62,809 bases of DNA, taken from positions 1 through 62,809 of the forward strand of contig JAHBMJ010005893.1 of assembly GCA_018398765.1 (NCBI GenBank), given 5' to 3'. Shown here piece by piece: positions 11,292-22,993 of this stretch. Numbering within the stretch: the first letter of the stretch is position 1; the number at the start of each line of letters is the position of its first letter. The notes below the pieces were generated by a model that was given only the letters and a program-made list of their open reading frames with translations, was not told the origin of the DNA and searched no databases. The position numbers and the translations under genes were made by a program. Source of the stretch: Chromera velia (Eukaryota; Sar; Chromeraceae).

Positions 11292-14057
11292 TAATCTGTT
11301 CGTTCAAGAAATTATCAACACTAACGAAGTTAAACGAACTACAAAAATTGTTTAAGAGGCCCAGAACTCCGACACTGTAGGGTAAAACAGATACTAGAAC
11401 AGATACCAGGATAATGAGGGGCCCCGGTATACATGTACGCTGCATGATAATAACCTATAAAGACTCGGAAAGCGAAACTCTGGAAAACACTAAAAAACAA
11501 CTCCACTTGAACTCATTTGAACTGTGTGGCTGGACATGCATACATAATTTCCTCTTTCTTTCTTTAAAAAAAAATCTGCGATCATAAATTTGGATGAAAA
11601 AGTGATGCTGCCAGGTACTGCCAGGGATCTACCAGGGTTCAAACCGACGACCTCGGTCGATCGACGTACTATACCCTATGCAAAATTTGCTTTCTGGACC
11701 ATTCAGATTTTTTATGCATATGCCATGTTGCCGTGTGCGGCAGACACTTTGCAGTCTCATTGCAGTCTTATGTAGTCTCTGATCGATATGCAGTTATGTA
11801 GGTCTCCGGTAGTCTCTGGTCCCGATCGCTGTTCATTTCTCACCTTTCAACAGTCCTTGTTGTCAGGTGACACTACAGTGACAGATATCGATAGTACTGA
11901 ACATGCAGGCATGCAGGCCTCGTGACAGAAGGCCTGTTGCTTGTAGATGCACCTCCTATGATGACAAAGAAGTCTCCGGAGGAGTGGCGGAAGGAATTTT
12001 TATCTCTTGACCAAGGTCTGTAGTGCTCATCCCATTTTTTTTTCAATGATTGTGCGCTTTCTCTGTCTGTTCATGGAATGTTCGATTGCATCTTTTTCTG
12101 ATGAAAATCGCCTATCTGTTCCTTCTGTTCCATTTGGTTTGACTGCAGTGGAGGCAAAGAAGAACAAATGCCATCTCCGACGAATCCCTTGTGAGCCATA
12201 CCGCAAGAATGCGTAAGTCCCCTCTCTGGCTCCTGTTTGTCGTCAAGCATCTCATCATTTCTCCAACCCTTCACTTCTGCCCGCCTGTTTTATTGCTGTT
12301 AATCGCTGCAGCTGCATGTTCTAGTGCACGTTAGGGGAGGTTTACGAGTTACTGTACTCGCATCGACCTGAAGATGCCGCTGCTTGGCGGGTAAGGTTTT
12401 CCTCTGGGCAGATTTTCTCTTCTCATCTTCCTTCCTTTTTGTGACCTGCACTAAAAGCCTAGTACACATCAATACCCCCCCCCCNNNNNNNNNNNNNNNN
12501 CCCCCCCCCTCCCCTCTCTCTCTCTCTCTCTCTGTATGTGTGTGTGTGTGTGTGTGTGTGTCTGTGTCTGTATGCTTGTGCGTCTACATGCGTGTGGCAC
12601 TGCGTGTGTACTCGTATGCGTACGTGTGAGTTTGAAGGTTTTATAGACCATATAGGGACAGAAGTGGGCTACAGTATAGCACGCAAATGATGCCAAACAT
12701 ATTTAAACGTTATAAATCTATACAAAAAAGGCATTGGACAGGTGAAAAACGTTGTTTAAATTGAGAAAAGAGACTCAGAGAGAGACCGAAGTCATAAGAC
12801 AGTCAAAGACATGGATACAGTCTTTAATTACATTTTTTTTTTTGCTTTCTATCGCCTTTTCACTGACATTTCTAGTGATATTTTAGGTTGTTCCACATAG
12901 TAAAAATTATTGTAGCAAACCCATATTATAAAAAGCTTTTAAGCCTTGAATGAGACGTCTTTTAGCCATTTTTGGCCGCTAGAAATACCAGAAATCAACC
13001 GTAGAAACCTAACTTTCATAAGGTAAACGGTACACCTTATTTTGTACCTGTTTTACACCTAATTTAAGATGCAAACTTGTTTTTGCACCGGCATCTTATG
13101 CACCTTTTCTCAGCTTTAGCTAGAATTGCTCCCTATATGAAAAAAAAATTTAAAAATATTAAATTGTCTATATATAAAAATTATAATTTATAAAATTGAT
13201 TTTTAATTTTTTTTTCTTTTTTTTTGTTTTTTAAAAGATTGGCAATACCTGTGCATTGTACATATAATTGTGCAACTTGGGCCAACACCCATGTAACACC
13301 CCAAACAACAGTTATTCAGGTGTTATCTTTTTCTATCTAGAAAATCTGATTTAAAAAAAAAAAAAAACTAATTAGATTTTTAGCCAAATTTTCTCTTTCT
13401 TTTTTCTTTTATTATGGGGAGCTTTTTTTTCGCTTTTAAAAGGGAAAACGTACGTTCATGATTATAAAAAGGGTGAAAGAGGACAAAAGCATGTCAAAGC
13501 AGGTTGAGGAATGGGCGGGTTAAGATTTATTAGAAAGAAAAAAAGAATCAAGCTATATTCTGTAATATTTTAGGAATTCTTGTGATCCACTGCCACATAT
13601 AAGTGTGGACCGATGTGGTTTTACTTGATATTTTATATGATAGAGAGAGCTAGAGAGACTTGGAGAGTGTCATGCTTCCATGATCTAGCTACCATGATAA
13701 AATTATATACTTAGAAATACATGTACTCCTATAGACTTATATGCCGCTAACCCCCCCTGACACTTCAGTCTATCTTGAAATGAGTTTTTCAATGCTGGCC
13801 GCGCCTGCGGCGCGGTTCTTTCAAGACTGTCTGCGCGTTCCATAAAAAATTTTAAGTGTACTTTTATTTTGGCTACGCCTTCGGCGCGCTACCTTCAAGT
13901 TAAGCCGCGCCTGCGGCGCAGGCGTTTCAAGTTTACTGGAGTGACACTGTCAGGGGAGTTCGCCGCTACTATATTCCTTACAGTTTTTTTTTTTACTTTT
14001 ACTAGCTTTCACCTATCTGTTATTCATTGCCGGTGACACACCGATGGTTATCGCGAA
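11292..14057. other. AT-rich intergenic DNA with a sequence gap
   Basis: No gene is visible. The stretch is AT-rich with long A and T runs, especially 13138-13240. It contains a run of N at 12485-12500 inside a poly-C tract, followed by CT and GT microsatellites (12515-12565). Stop codons are dense in all frames. The GC-rich inverted-repeat element at 13749-13958 is listed separately. Confidence 0.6.
13749..13958. repeat. Small inverted-repeat element with GC palindromes
   Basis: The left end (around CCCCCCCTGACACTTCAGT) and the inverse of the right end (CTCCCCTGACAGTGTCACTC) are related, followed on both sides by a CTTGAAA-type word. Inside are GC-rich palindromic blocks such as CCGCGCCTGCGGCGCGG, each next to TTTCAAG or CTTCAAG. 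Similar blocks occur near 61190-61225. It looks like a miniature non-autonomous element in otherwise AT-rich DNA. Confidence 0.4.
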
Positions 14058-14723
14058 ATGGGGCACTTCTCGGCCAGAATCATATGCGAATCCGGAACTC
14101 GAGTCGTTTTTCAACAATTTCTAAGCCAAGAAAGTTCCCTCTCCAAGTCCCCGGCCCTCATGACACCATTAGACATCATTGTCACATCAAGAAAGAGACA
14201 TGATCTGAACAGAACACCAGACGTCTTCCAGCATAAACATTGTCGTCCTCACGCAAGCAGTCGGATGATATTTTCATGGACAGCGTTAGAGAGCGATAAA
14301 GCACTCACTGACAGCGTGACCTTTGGCCATGCACTACTGAGGGTCACCCAGCAGCCGAACACGCACAAGTCGCAAGTCACAGCGCCATACAACACCACAA
14401 ATCTTGGACCTTGGTCACAGGTTCAAGTACGCCCAGGCAGAAAGCAGCACGAAGACGAAAGAAAACAGTGGGTGGCACACTGCATGCAGAGGCAGTTACA
14501 GGAAGACAGAGCATGCATGTGCTGTTGGGCTGAAGAAGGTGCGGAACAGGTCACGATGATCAAGTTGTTGAAGAGGCCACGATGAGGTCTGCTGTAGACA
14601 GACAGAGACCACACAGGTAGACAATGTCGAGGTAACTGTATGGTTGTTCAGAAACCTCCCGTGAGTCGAGGCAGTCTTTCTGTCTGCTCACAGTGCGGTG
14701 CCGTCTGCGAACATGAACGCACA

Positions 14724-15032
14724 TCAGTACGGGTAGGGGTGGTGGGTGCGCTTGTGGTTGTCCCACCAAGCGCCAAAGTTGGTGTTCCCATTGCCTCTGA
14801 TGTCACTGTTGCAGCCGTTGCAAACAACGTAGTAGTGGCCATAGCTGTCGTTGTAGTACTTGTCGACCTGTGCCCACCACTCCTTCTCGGTCATGGGGGG
14901 GGGAGGTGCAATGGCGGGGCCTCCTGTGAAGCTGTGGTCCTCAGGGGGGGTGCGGAGGTGGCAGGGATTGGCCCCTCCAGTCACGTTGCCCTGATTGTTA
15001 AAGGCCCCGCACTTGGAACAGGAGATGGACAT
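14724..15032 (-). CDS. Possible small Cys/Trp-rich protein, maybe the last exon or a decayed gene
   Basis: From ATG at 15032 the minus strand encodes about 102 residues ending at TGA 14726-14724. Two CxxC pairs are visible: CSKC near the start and CNGC around residue 75. There is a proline run before EKEWWAQV, then an aromatic C-terminus (FGAWWDNHKRTHHPYPY). The paired cysteines with nearby His suggest zinc binding. The frame stays open upstream to about 15113, where a possible acceptor (CATTAG) sits. Another open minus-strand piece (to about 15300) encodes LADFNGIHINLDDQG and then stops at TGA. No GT donor joins the two, so this may be a decayed or multi-exon gene. I do not recognise the family. 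Confidence 0.4.
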   Translation of the reverse strand: MSISCSKCGAFNNQGNVTGGANPCHLRTPPEDHSFTGGPAIAPPPPMTEKEWWAQVDKYYNDSYGHYYVVCNGCNSDIRGNGNTNFGAWWDNHKRTHHPYPY

Positions 15033-15678
15033 TGTAGTGTTGTGGAGGATAAAGAAGTCTACTTTGGCCTTGGGGAAATGGTCGGTGTTCAAGGTTTTCT
15101 TGATCTAATGGCTCTTCAATTGGCGCTTGGATGGATGTAACGGTCAGCCTTGATCATCAAGATTGATGTGGATTCCGTTGAAGTCAGCTAGTGACTGTGA
15201 CAAGGCAGACTTGAAAAGTGTGAACAGAGCTGTAGGGTTTGGGTTTGCAAGGGCGCCCTGTTGCTGTTGCCGAGCCACGATGGTCTCACGCGCGCGCGCG
15301 CGGTCCTATAGCTAGCTTCGGGCATGCATGCATGCATACTCGCGGTCCCGCGGCCCGGCCCAAAATGGCCCAATGCCGTGGCCCGGCCCGCAACGGTGCG
15401 GCATGATTTGAGTGTCGACGATCAGACAGCGTCAGAAGAAACAACATGAAACGATGTCCAATGCCTTCCATGCATTGGTTCATATAGGTTCACTGCGTTC
15501 TATTGTACTGGACCCACGTGGTCGGTTAGTCAGATAGCTTCCCGCGTCGTGTGTGTTGCTGCTGGTCACTACCCAGTGAGGCTGCTGTTCCCGAGAGCTC
15601 TACTGAACTCTGCGTATCTTTGCCACAGCAACACCGGAAAAGGGAGTCGCTTTTCCTTCTGTGTTGGCAGAAAGAGCC
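15033..15678. promoter_or_regulatory. GC-rich 5' region of the channel gene
   Basis: Upstream of the channel ATG lie a CG dinucleotide run (15290-15302), a TGCA repeat (15323-15336) and two GGCCCGGCCC words (15352-15390). I see no clear TATA box. The stretch also holds the possible upstream exon of the small minus-strand gene. Confidence 0.3.
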
Positions 15679-18275
15679 ATGCCAAAAGAAAATGAAGACG
15701 GTCCTAAGTCCTGTCGTGGCAGGGTAAGTCACTCTGCCCGGTTGTGCTCCTTGCGTCATGCACACGGATGTGAGTGAAGGAATGAAGAAGCGAAACAGGA
15801 GGAGACGGCAGGGGAGCCTGACGAAAGAAGAATGAGACGAATCAGAACGGGAGGGTCAACAAAGGCAGATGTAAAAGCGGAAAGGGAAGGAAGTGGCAGT
15901 TCCTGGTGACAGATGAGCCGGTGGGAGAAGACGAGAGACAAAAAAGGAAGGGCGGAGGATAGAAAGACTGCAGAGAGAAGGAGGGACGAACAGACTCTCG
16001 TGGCGCATGTTGCCTTATTTCTCTTAGCTGTGCTGATTGTTCTGCCATCCAGCAATGACAATCTAAACGGTGGGAGCAGTGGCGAACCTTGCGTTTGTTA
16101 AAGCGCCCCAATCCGTCTCTATTCAAATTCATCTTTGTTGACGTGTGTGCGTCCATTTTGGGGGTAACCGACTTTGTTTCTTTCAATGCGGTTGCAGATC
16201 TGGGATGCCGTAGAAGGCGATTTCGACTCACCGTTCGAGTACTTCTCTCTTTTTTTGATTGCCTTGAACGTCGTGGCGTTCATTGTCGGGACCATCGTGG
16301 TGGAGGGAGAGCCGGAGGGGGCAGAACCGTGTGATGATCGGTCGGTCGGTTTCTTTTTTGGCCTGTGTCTGTGTGCGTTGTTTGGTTGCTTTGTTTTCAG
16401 ACAGATAGACAAACTGATTGGCAGATAGGTCAGCAAGGACTTTGATGTTTTTTTAAATCAGAAAGATAAATAGGCTGAGAAACCTACAGACAGGCAAGCA
16501 AAGACAGACGGGAGGAACAAACAGTCCGCTTGTAGCACCTGTGACTCTTCACTTTTTTCTCCCTCTGAGTCCTCCGCATCCTCGAAAGCGCTTCTGCAGT
16601 GGCTTTCCTTTCCTCCTTCCAGTCTTCCCTCTCTCCTTGATTGGGCATCCTGACTGGACACGAAAATTATGAATTGCGTGCGGGTTTTCGGTCTCTCTCT
16701 GACCTGTCTTTTTCTTCGGATAGGTCTTTAGAATTGACGCAACTGTTTTTTGTTTTGCACACATGCATGCAACACATGCAGGTGTGTGACCCTGAATGAC
16801 AAGTACGCCTTTGCTTTTGACTGGCTAGAGCGCATCTCTATCGCCGTGTTCACTGTCGAGTACGTTCTGAGACTCTGGAGCTGTGTGGAGGAACCCGCGT
16901 ACAGGGCAAAGGGCCCGATTGGAGGCAGGATTCGGTGAGTCTGCATGTTTGTCTTCAATCTGCATTGTGTGTTCCTGTTTGGCGGTTGCTGGGCAGAAAA
17001 AAGAATGGTTCGGGCAGAAGGACGTACCACGTCCTCAAAAGAAGAACCGAATAATGACAGGAAGGTGGAAAATGTAGGAGGGAAAAGGTGGGTGGCGAAA
17101 CAGCGGAGCACAAATTTTCCTTTCCGTGAATCCTTCTGACTCCAATCTAATGTACTACCCTACCCTGCACTGCAGGTACGCACTCTCATTCTTCTGCCTC
17201 TGCGACCTCTGCGCCCTCGCCCCTTTCTACTATGAGCTGGTCAGTCCCTCTCTCTCTCTCCCTCTCTCTTTCTCTCTCTCTCTCTCTCACACGGACACGC
17301 TCTCTCTCTCTACTTTGTTCGCTGGTATGGGGGAGGAGTTTCCACTGCGGGGGAGGTTAGATGAGCGTGAGAGAGGCTCTGCCATTTTGTGCGCCGCGTC
17401 GCTTGACAAGTGACAGATCTTGTGTCCCCGTCGTCTTTTGTTTTCTGTCCCTGTGCTTAGCTTGTCAGCTCCTTTTATTTTTTGTCCCGGTATCTTTCAC
17501 GCACTGTGTGTGCTTTGTGAGCGTAAGCGTTCACGTGCGCGGACTGGTATGTGCAGGCGAGTGGAACGGATATGACGGACTTTGCGACGGCCATCAGGGG
17601 CTTTCGGTTGATCCGCCTGTTGAAGGCAGAAAAGTACCTGAGGGCGTTCACTCTTCTGGGAAAAGTAAGTCTTTCTTTCTGTATTGGAGTCCGGAAACTG
17701 ACCCCGAAGTGCTTGGCCGAAATTCTTGTGTTGCGGCTTTTCCATCACCCATCAATGAGAGCGTTCGCGTCACCCAAAACCTCCCATCCCATGCATCCGC
17801 TCGGTATGAGAAGAGAAGCCGTCAGTCCGCCACATTGATGGACCCTGTTTCAATTTCAGAAACCTTTTCGAGAGCTGAGTCTATTTGTTTTCAAAAGCGT
17901 GCCTTTCTTTTTCTTTCGCCTTGTTGTCTCACTCACTTGGGGCTTTTTTCGCCGTCTGCCTTTTTGTCTATTTTTCAGTCAGTGTGTCAGTCTCCTCAAA
18001 GCAATTCAGGATACACATCAGAAAAAAGAGCAAACATAAATCGTACACAATACCTTCCTGCCCCTTTCCTCTCTGCCTCCCTCCCTCCCTCCCTGCCTGC
18101 AGGTGATTGAGGAGAACGAATCCCTTCTAGTGGCCTGTTGTTACTACTCTGCCCTCTGCACGATTGTGTTCTCAACAATGCTGTGGATCACAGAGAAGGG
18201 AAACGCAAATCACGCTAACCACTTCAGATCGATTCCACAGGTATGTCTCTGAGTGTGTTTGCGTGCGTGTGTGTA

Positions 18276-18311
<36 letters not shown>

Positions 18312-19269
18312 TCGCATTTACCTCTCTATCCACTCTGCCCAGCACATCTCGACCTGTGGACCCCTTGTGCAAGACGTCAATCAGTCATCATGTCTAGCCT
18401 CTTTTTTGTCTTCCTTCATTCTCAATTGCACTCTTTTTGATCCGACAGACCATGCAGTGTGTATGTGAGTGACTGAGTGACAGTCATCCCATTCAAAACT
18501 TCATTTACTGTATACGATATACGCATCGCTTATCCTGTGAATGTCTGCACACGAATAAATGAATGAATGAATGAATGAATGAATGAATGAATGCAGAGTA
18601 TGTGGGTGACAATGATCATGCTGACAGGCGAGATGCCCCTATCAGAGTTCACCCCTCTGGGCAAAATCATCACGGGGTTCATGTGTGTCACCGCGGTGGC
18701 GGTGTTTGCAGTCCCTACGGCTGTAATTGGCTCAGGGTTGGTTCGTTGATCCTCGTTCTGTTCTTTCTTGTTACCTTTTTCTCTCGTTCTCTCATTCCTT
18801 TTTCTGCGGTTCGTCCTTCCCCCCTTTCCTTCTTCCTGTCTCTCTGCCTGCCTACCATGCGTTCCTGCATTCTTTCTTGTCCACAGTGGTCGCTTCTACG
18901 TTGGTGGGAAGGAATGAGCACATCTTTCTTTTTTTTTGTGCAGATTTTTGGCTGAAGCGTTTGTGAAGATTTACATATACACCCTGTTGATGAAAAGATT
19001 AGAAGTGGAGATAGGGAAAGAAATGGGAAAATGAAGACGAGGATGCGGGAACATAGAAGAGTATTTAGCTCTGCCCCCTGTTCTGTTTGGCTATGTGTGG
19101 GTAGGAAGAGAATTGATCTGATTGGGGTTTTGGAATCGTGATTCTTATGCCAGTCGACAAAGCTTGCGTCATGACCCTCTCCTTTATTTCTGCTTTGCTC
19201 CATGCATGCAGGTTTGTCCGGGCAGTGCAACAGTCTACAGGCAAAGAGTTTACAGTTGACGCAGCTTAG
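15679..19269 (+). CDS. Six-helix voltage-gated cation channel with non-canonical selectivity filter
   Basis: Eight exons join in phase: 15679-15723, 16198-16340, 16782-16934, 17176-17239, 17557-17664, 18103-18240, 18597-18736 and 19212-19269, giving 282 residues. S1 lies at about 25-50 (YFSLFLIALNVVAFIVG), S2 at 75-97 (FTVEYVLRLW) and S3 at 115-135 (RYALSFFCLCDLCALAPFYY, starting at Arg114). S4 follows with a basic residue every third position: R149, R152, R155, K158, K161, R164. S5 is in 179-200, and S6 ends in AVPTAVIGSG. Each exon roughly carries one segment. The pore helix (SMWVTMIMLT) leads into GEMPLSEF where potassium channels have TVGYGD, so potassium selectivity is doubtful. There are no long cytoplasmic domains; it probably acts as a tetramer in a membrane. 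An alternative last exon begins at 18944 (stop at 19034). The exon 7 donor (GTTGGT) is weak, which makes the C-terminus the least certain part. Confidence 0.8.
18556..18594. repeat. ATGA microsatellite next to the exon 7 acceptor
   Basis: About nine GAATGAAT-type units run up to the CAG acceptor of channel exon 7 (exon starts at 18597). This replaces the polypyrimidine tract expected there. Length variation could affect splicing. Confidence 0.7.
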
Positions 19270-20251
19270 AGAGGGAAGGCATGTCGTCAACACATGCACG
19301 GTGCCAGAGGAAACTTTCTCGGAGTTGCTCTCACTTTCTTTTTCTTTCGTGGTCTGACTGTTTCCTCCTGTCTCCTGTCCTGCTTCCTTGGCAATCCTTC
19401 TGGTCGGCCGTCGCCCCGTACGCCTGTTCGCAGGTCCACCTGCCATTATCATCCATTATTTCGGCTCCTCTTGCTTTAAGGGTGTGAAAATAGATGTTGG
19501 AACAGATGGTAATAGACGGAGAAGCTGAATTGTCTCATCTGTGACTAGCTGAAATTGGCAGCTGGAGGAAAAGCAGGCTGCCTGTAAAGATAATTGCATG
19601 CACCGAATGGTTTAGAGCATGCAGGTCCCAAAGTGGGCCAAAGAGAAGCGGAATAAGTTAAACCCTTTGAGTCATGGTGCTTGCCGCACTGCTGATGCCA
19701 ATTAAAATTGAATAAGATGTTTGAGGTTGTATATTTAGACTGTTTGGGATAAGGTTGAAATAGGATTCAAATAATGTTCCAGCGCATACCAGCCCACATG
19801 CCTAGCCACATGCACACTTCCAAATTGCCCCATGTATAGTCTACTACTAGATTCGCAACATTTTAGAAACTGTTATTCAATTTAAAATAGTTCTATGTCT
19901 AGTTTTAGGTTTAATTATTTATTTAAGATTCAATTAAGAAAGGGAACTTGAATTGCATACTAGATTGAACAGTTTGAACTGACTAGATTATATATCTCTA
20001 ACCTGCCACTGCTGTCACTGCATGTACGTCTGTCAGTGTGTTCCATGCTACCATGTTATTTAGCGTTTTATATTTAATATATAATTTGTATTGAGCTCAC
20101 AAATGCTTAGAATTTTATGAAAATATAAAAAAAAAATAAAGAAAGATCTAAAGAAAGATGCATGCCGTCTTGAGGAGTTTGTTAACAATCGTCAGTGATT
20201 AAGTTGTTTCTTAACCCGGGAAGTTAACCGAAGGATCGAAAGCTCGCCTGA
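19270..20251. other. Intergenic DNA between two convergent genes
   Basis: It holds the 3' regions of the channel (+) and the LRR gene (-). It is pyrimidine-rich to about 19470 and AT-rich from about 19680 to 20215. No coding signal or recognisable repeat was seen. Confidence 0.5.
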
Positions 20252-22209
20252 TCAGTTGGGAGCTGCCGACGCTCTCTGTCCCCTGTTCGGACCCCGACTG
20301 CCTCCTCCTCCGGGTCCCTCTCGGCCCTCCTTGTGCGCCCCTCCCCTCGGCTGTCGGGTCTGTCGAGTTCCCCCCGCCTTCTCTTTCTGCGTGGGGGGAT
20401 TCGGGTTGTTGGCATGCGGAGGGACTGAGGAAGCAGCAGTAGAAGCGGAAGCAGATGAAACGGACAGAGAGGATTTGCGGTCTCTCGCTGCCACTGTGCC
20501 CGAGGAAGAAGAAGACGTTTTCTCCTTCTCTTTCTCCTTCATCTTCATGTTCTCTGGGTGTTCTGCGTTGGGTGGTGCGTTTTGGCTTGATGTCTTTGTC
20601 TTGTCGCCCAACTTTGTCGTTCCGTGTGGCTGCTCGCCTTTCTCTGTCTCGGTGTTCGATTGCGATGGAGGAGAGAAGGTCTCGACATGGTCGGAAGAAG
20701 ACTGCGCTTTCGCGTTGGCTTCCTTCTCCTCTTCTGCTTTTCGGAGGAAGCGTCTGCACAAAGACAGCAGAAGGAAGGAGAGAAGGAAGGAAGACATACA
20801 GGCAGAGAAATCCATTCATTTAGACGTCAACTCTTCTCTTTTCATTTGAAGGTACTTCAGATTCGCAAAATCCTGTCAAGCGAGTCCTAACGGGCAGTCA
20901 AGCAAGCAGGCAGGCAGAGGTGACAATTCGAAATCTTGGAAGAGGGACGAGGCAGCCCCTGAATAAAATGAGCAAACACGAAGCAAGGAAGCGTCCACGA
21001 CAGAGCTGAAGAGGCGAAAGAAAAGGTCGAGCTTTTCCTCTGGAAGTGTGGGCACTGTGAAACACGAAGTTTGGAACGGGCGGGGAAGATTGTCGCCGGC
21101 GGAGAAAAAAAGTGGAACGGGAAAGTACGCACGGGAGCCAGGGCAGACACAGAATCAAAACAGTGTGGGAATTTGGGCACTGTACTCTTTGTCTAGCTGA
21201 AATGAGAGACACAGGAGAGGTGGTCAGTTGATGTAGCTCATCTCATACAAAGTAAGAAGTAAAGAGCGTACGTCGGAAGCCAGGGGGAGACAGAGAGAAA
21301 AAGACAGAGGGGGGGCCACAAGCGAGGGATGGATGGAGAGGGAGAGTGAGGGAGAGAGAAGAGCGAGGCTGGATTCTCATGACTCGCATCTCTAACTTAC
21401 GTGTCGGCGGTGTTTTCCACTAGTTTCGCTCCCCCCTCCAAACTTTTCGTTTCCCCTCCAATCGCCTTAACATCGTCCCCCCTGTCCTGAATCTCTTTAT
21501 TTGCACTCGGCTCCTTGAACAAGTTCGAACGAATCGTCTTCAACAACCCCTCTCCCTCATCAAACAGCTCCAAAAAAGACCATTTCAGAGAAGAGAAATT
21601 CTCCAATCCCGCACCGATAGCTCGGTCAGGCTCTGTCCCACAATCAGGTAGGGCGGCGAGGTGCTCGGGACCCAGCCAGGGCCCCCCCTCGGGTGTGGGC
21701 AGTCGGGGCTCTCTGAAGGCTTCTGGGGGGATCTCCAGAGAGGGCAGATGCCTTCTTTTGCCATCTAGACATGTGAGTCTTTTAACAAGTGACAAGACCG
21801 TGCTTTGGTAGTCGACATTGAAGCAGACAGGACAGGGGGAGCTTCTGTCGGCTTCTTGCAAGAAGAGAACAGTGAGGGAAGGGGCCTCTTTGAGACCAGA
21901 CAGGTCATTCAGTCTCTCAATCGGGTTTCCCTTCAGCTTCAGCGTCTCCAGGCTGATCAGACTATTGAGGTTGTCCACTCGGTTGATCTGATTGAAGCTC
22001 AGGTCGAGATAGTTGAGGGAGGTCAGACTTGGAAGGCATTCCATGCGAGTGAGGCTGTTGCTGGATAGATTGATCCGTCGACAGTTCTTCAATCTGTGCA
22101 CTCCAGAAAGCCTCTCCAGCTTGCACTTCTTAAGGTCAACATGATGGAGGGCCTCGAGGTCAAATTCGGCTGTGAGAGCAAGGAGGAAGTCTGCTGAGGC
22201 GTCGGCCAT
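20252..22209 (-). CDS. SDS22-type leucine-rich repeat protein with charged low-complexity tail
   Basis: Two exons on the minus strand, 22209-21401 and 20753-20252, are joined by a GTAAGT donor and a TTTGTGCAG acceptor in phase 2, giving 436 residues. Residues about 20-110 hold four to five 22-residue LRRs of the SDS22 kind (CRRINLSSNSLTRM, LNYLDLSFNQINRVDNL, LETLKLKGNPIERLNDL). An LRR cap follows (YQSTVLSLVKRLTCLDGKR). The second half is unrelated in style: acidic and then Lys/Glu/Ser/Pro/Gly rich, probably disordered. This type of N-terminal LRR block is common in axonemal and phosphatase-regulating proteins and serves as a protein-binding surface; no exact orthologue is claimed. The start is the first in-frame ATG, matching a cytosolic N-terminus (MADASADF). 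Its 5' region is shared with the divergent protease gene. Confidence 0.8.
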
Positions 22210-22993
22210 CGCGTTGCTTGCACGTGTGCACTGGCAGAAGGATGATCCTCTCGTGTGATCAAAGAAAGTACTGCTTTCGTGTGGTGTAGTGTTTTCCTGC
22301 TTTTAGTCCTCTGGCTGTCTGTGGGTGCTGCTGAGCCGAGAACACTTTGACTTGATCGCGGATGTGGAGCTTTTCCGACGTGAAAACGAAAATGACGCAT
22401 GCACTGTTGCTCACTGCTGTTGCATGACTTTGCTGCATGGGTGTTGTACTACATCCATCCGACGCTGCACGAGGACTTCTGTGTCTTAGCTGAGAAGTAA
22501 TGAGAAGTTAGACCAGCGTATTGACTGTCAGTGAGGCTTCTTTTGGTCACAACTTGTCTTGAAAAGCAAGTTTTTCTTCGAAACAAAATTATGCATGCAA
22601 TTGCATGCATGCATGCTTGCGTTCATTTTCATTGCATGGGATTCAAGTCGCGCCATAGTCGCGCCCTTTGTCGCTTTTCAGACCGCGCGGAACTCAAACG
22701 CCCGGAAAAGATGCTTGTGGGGCACATTTCAATGCAGACTTCCGCTCAGTGCTTAATGGGAAGACTCGAGCAGATTCACAGAGTCAGAGAGTCTCTTCTC
22801 TAAATCTTTGATCTGGACAAAGTTGCAACCGACCACAGACTCCTTCGTCTTCCAAAAGAACTGCAATGACCCAGAAAGTAGTGACAGAGCTCGACTCTTG
22901 CGAACGAGTCTGGTGCTAATCCAGCAGTCGGCCTCCATCGAAGGTTTCTTGCGCTTCGATGTGTAATTGTTGACCGTCCGTCTCCTCCACAAT
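22210..22993. promoter_or_regulatory. Divergent promoter region between the LRR and protease genes
   Basis: These 784 bp separate two start codons facing away from each other. A TGCATGCA-rich palindromic stretch lies at 22591-22618. I see no clear TATA box. Confidence 0.4.

Noticed and set aside
11590-11700. tRNA-like word GGTTTGAACCC on the minus strand, possible SINE head
   Set aside because: Only a weak B-box match; no cloverleaf and no convincing A box could be built by hand.
14640-15140. 166-residue Val-rich plus-strand frame
   Set aside because: It lies opposite the better-composed minus-strand Cys/Trp frame and looks like its shadow.
15913-16101. Plus-strand frame with a hydrophobic end upstream of channel S1
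   Set aside because: It lies in intron 1; exon 1 (15679-15723) joins exon 2 at 16198 in phase without it.
20256-20849. 197-residue plus-strand frame
   Set aside because: It is antisense to the second exon of the LRR gene, which fits the minus-strand protein in phase.
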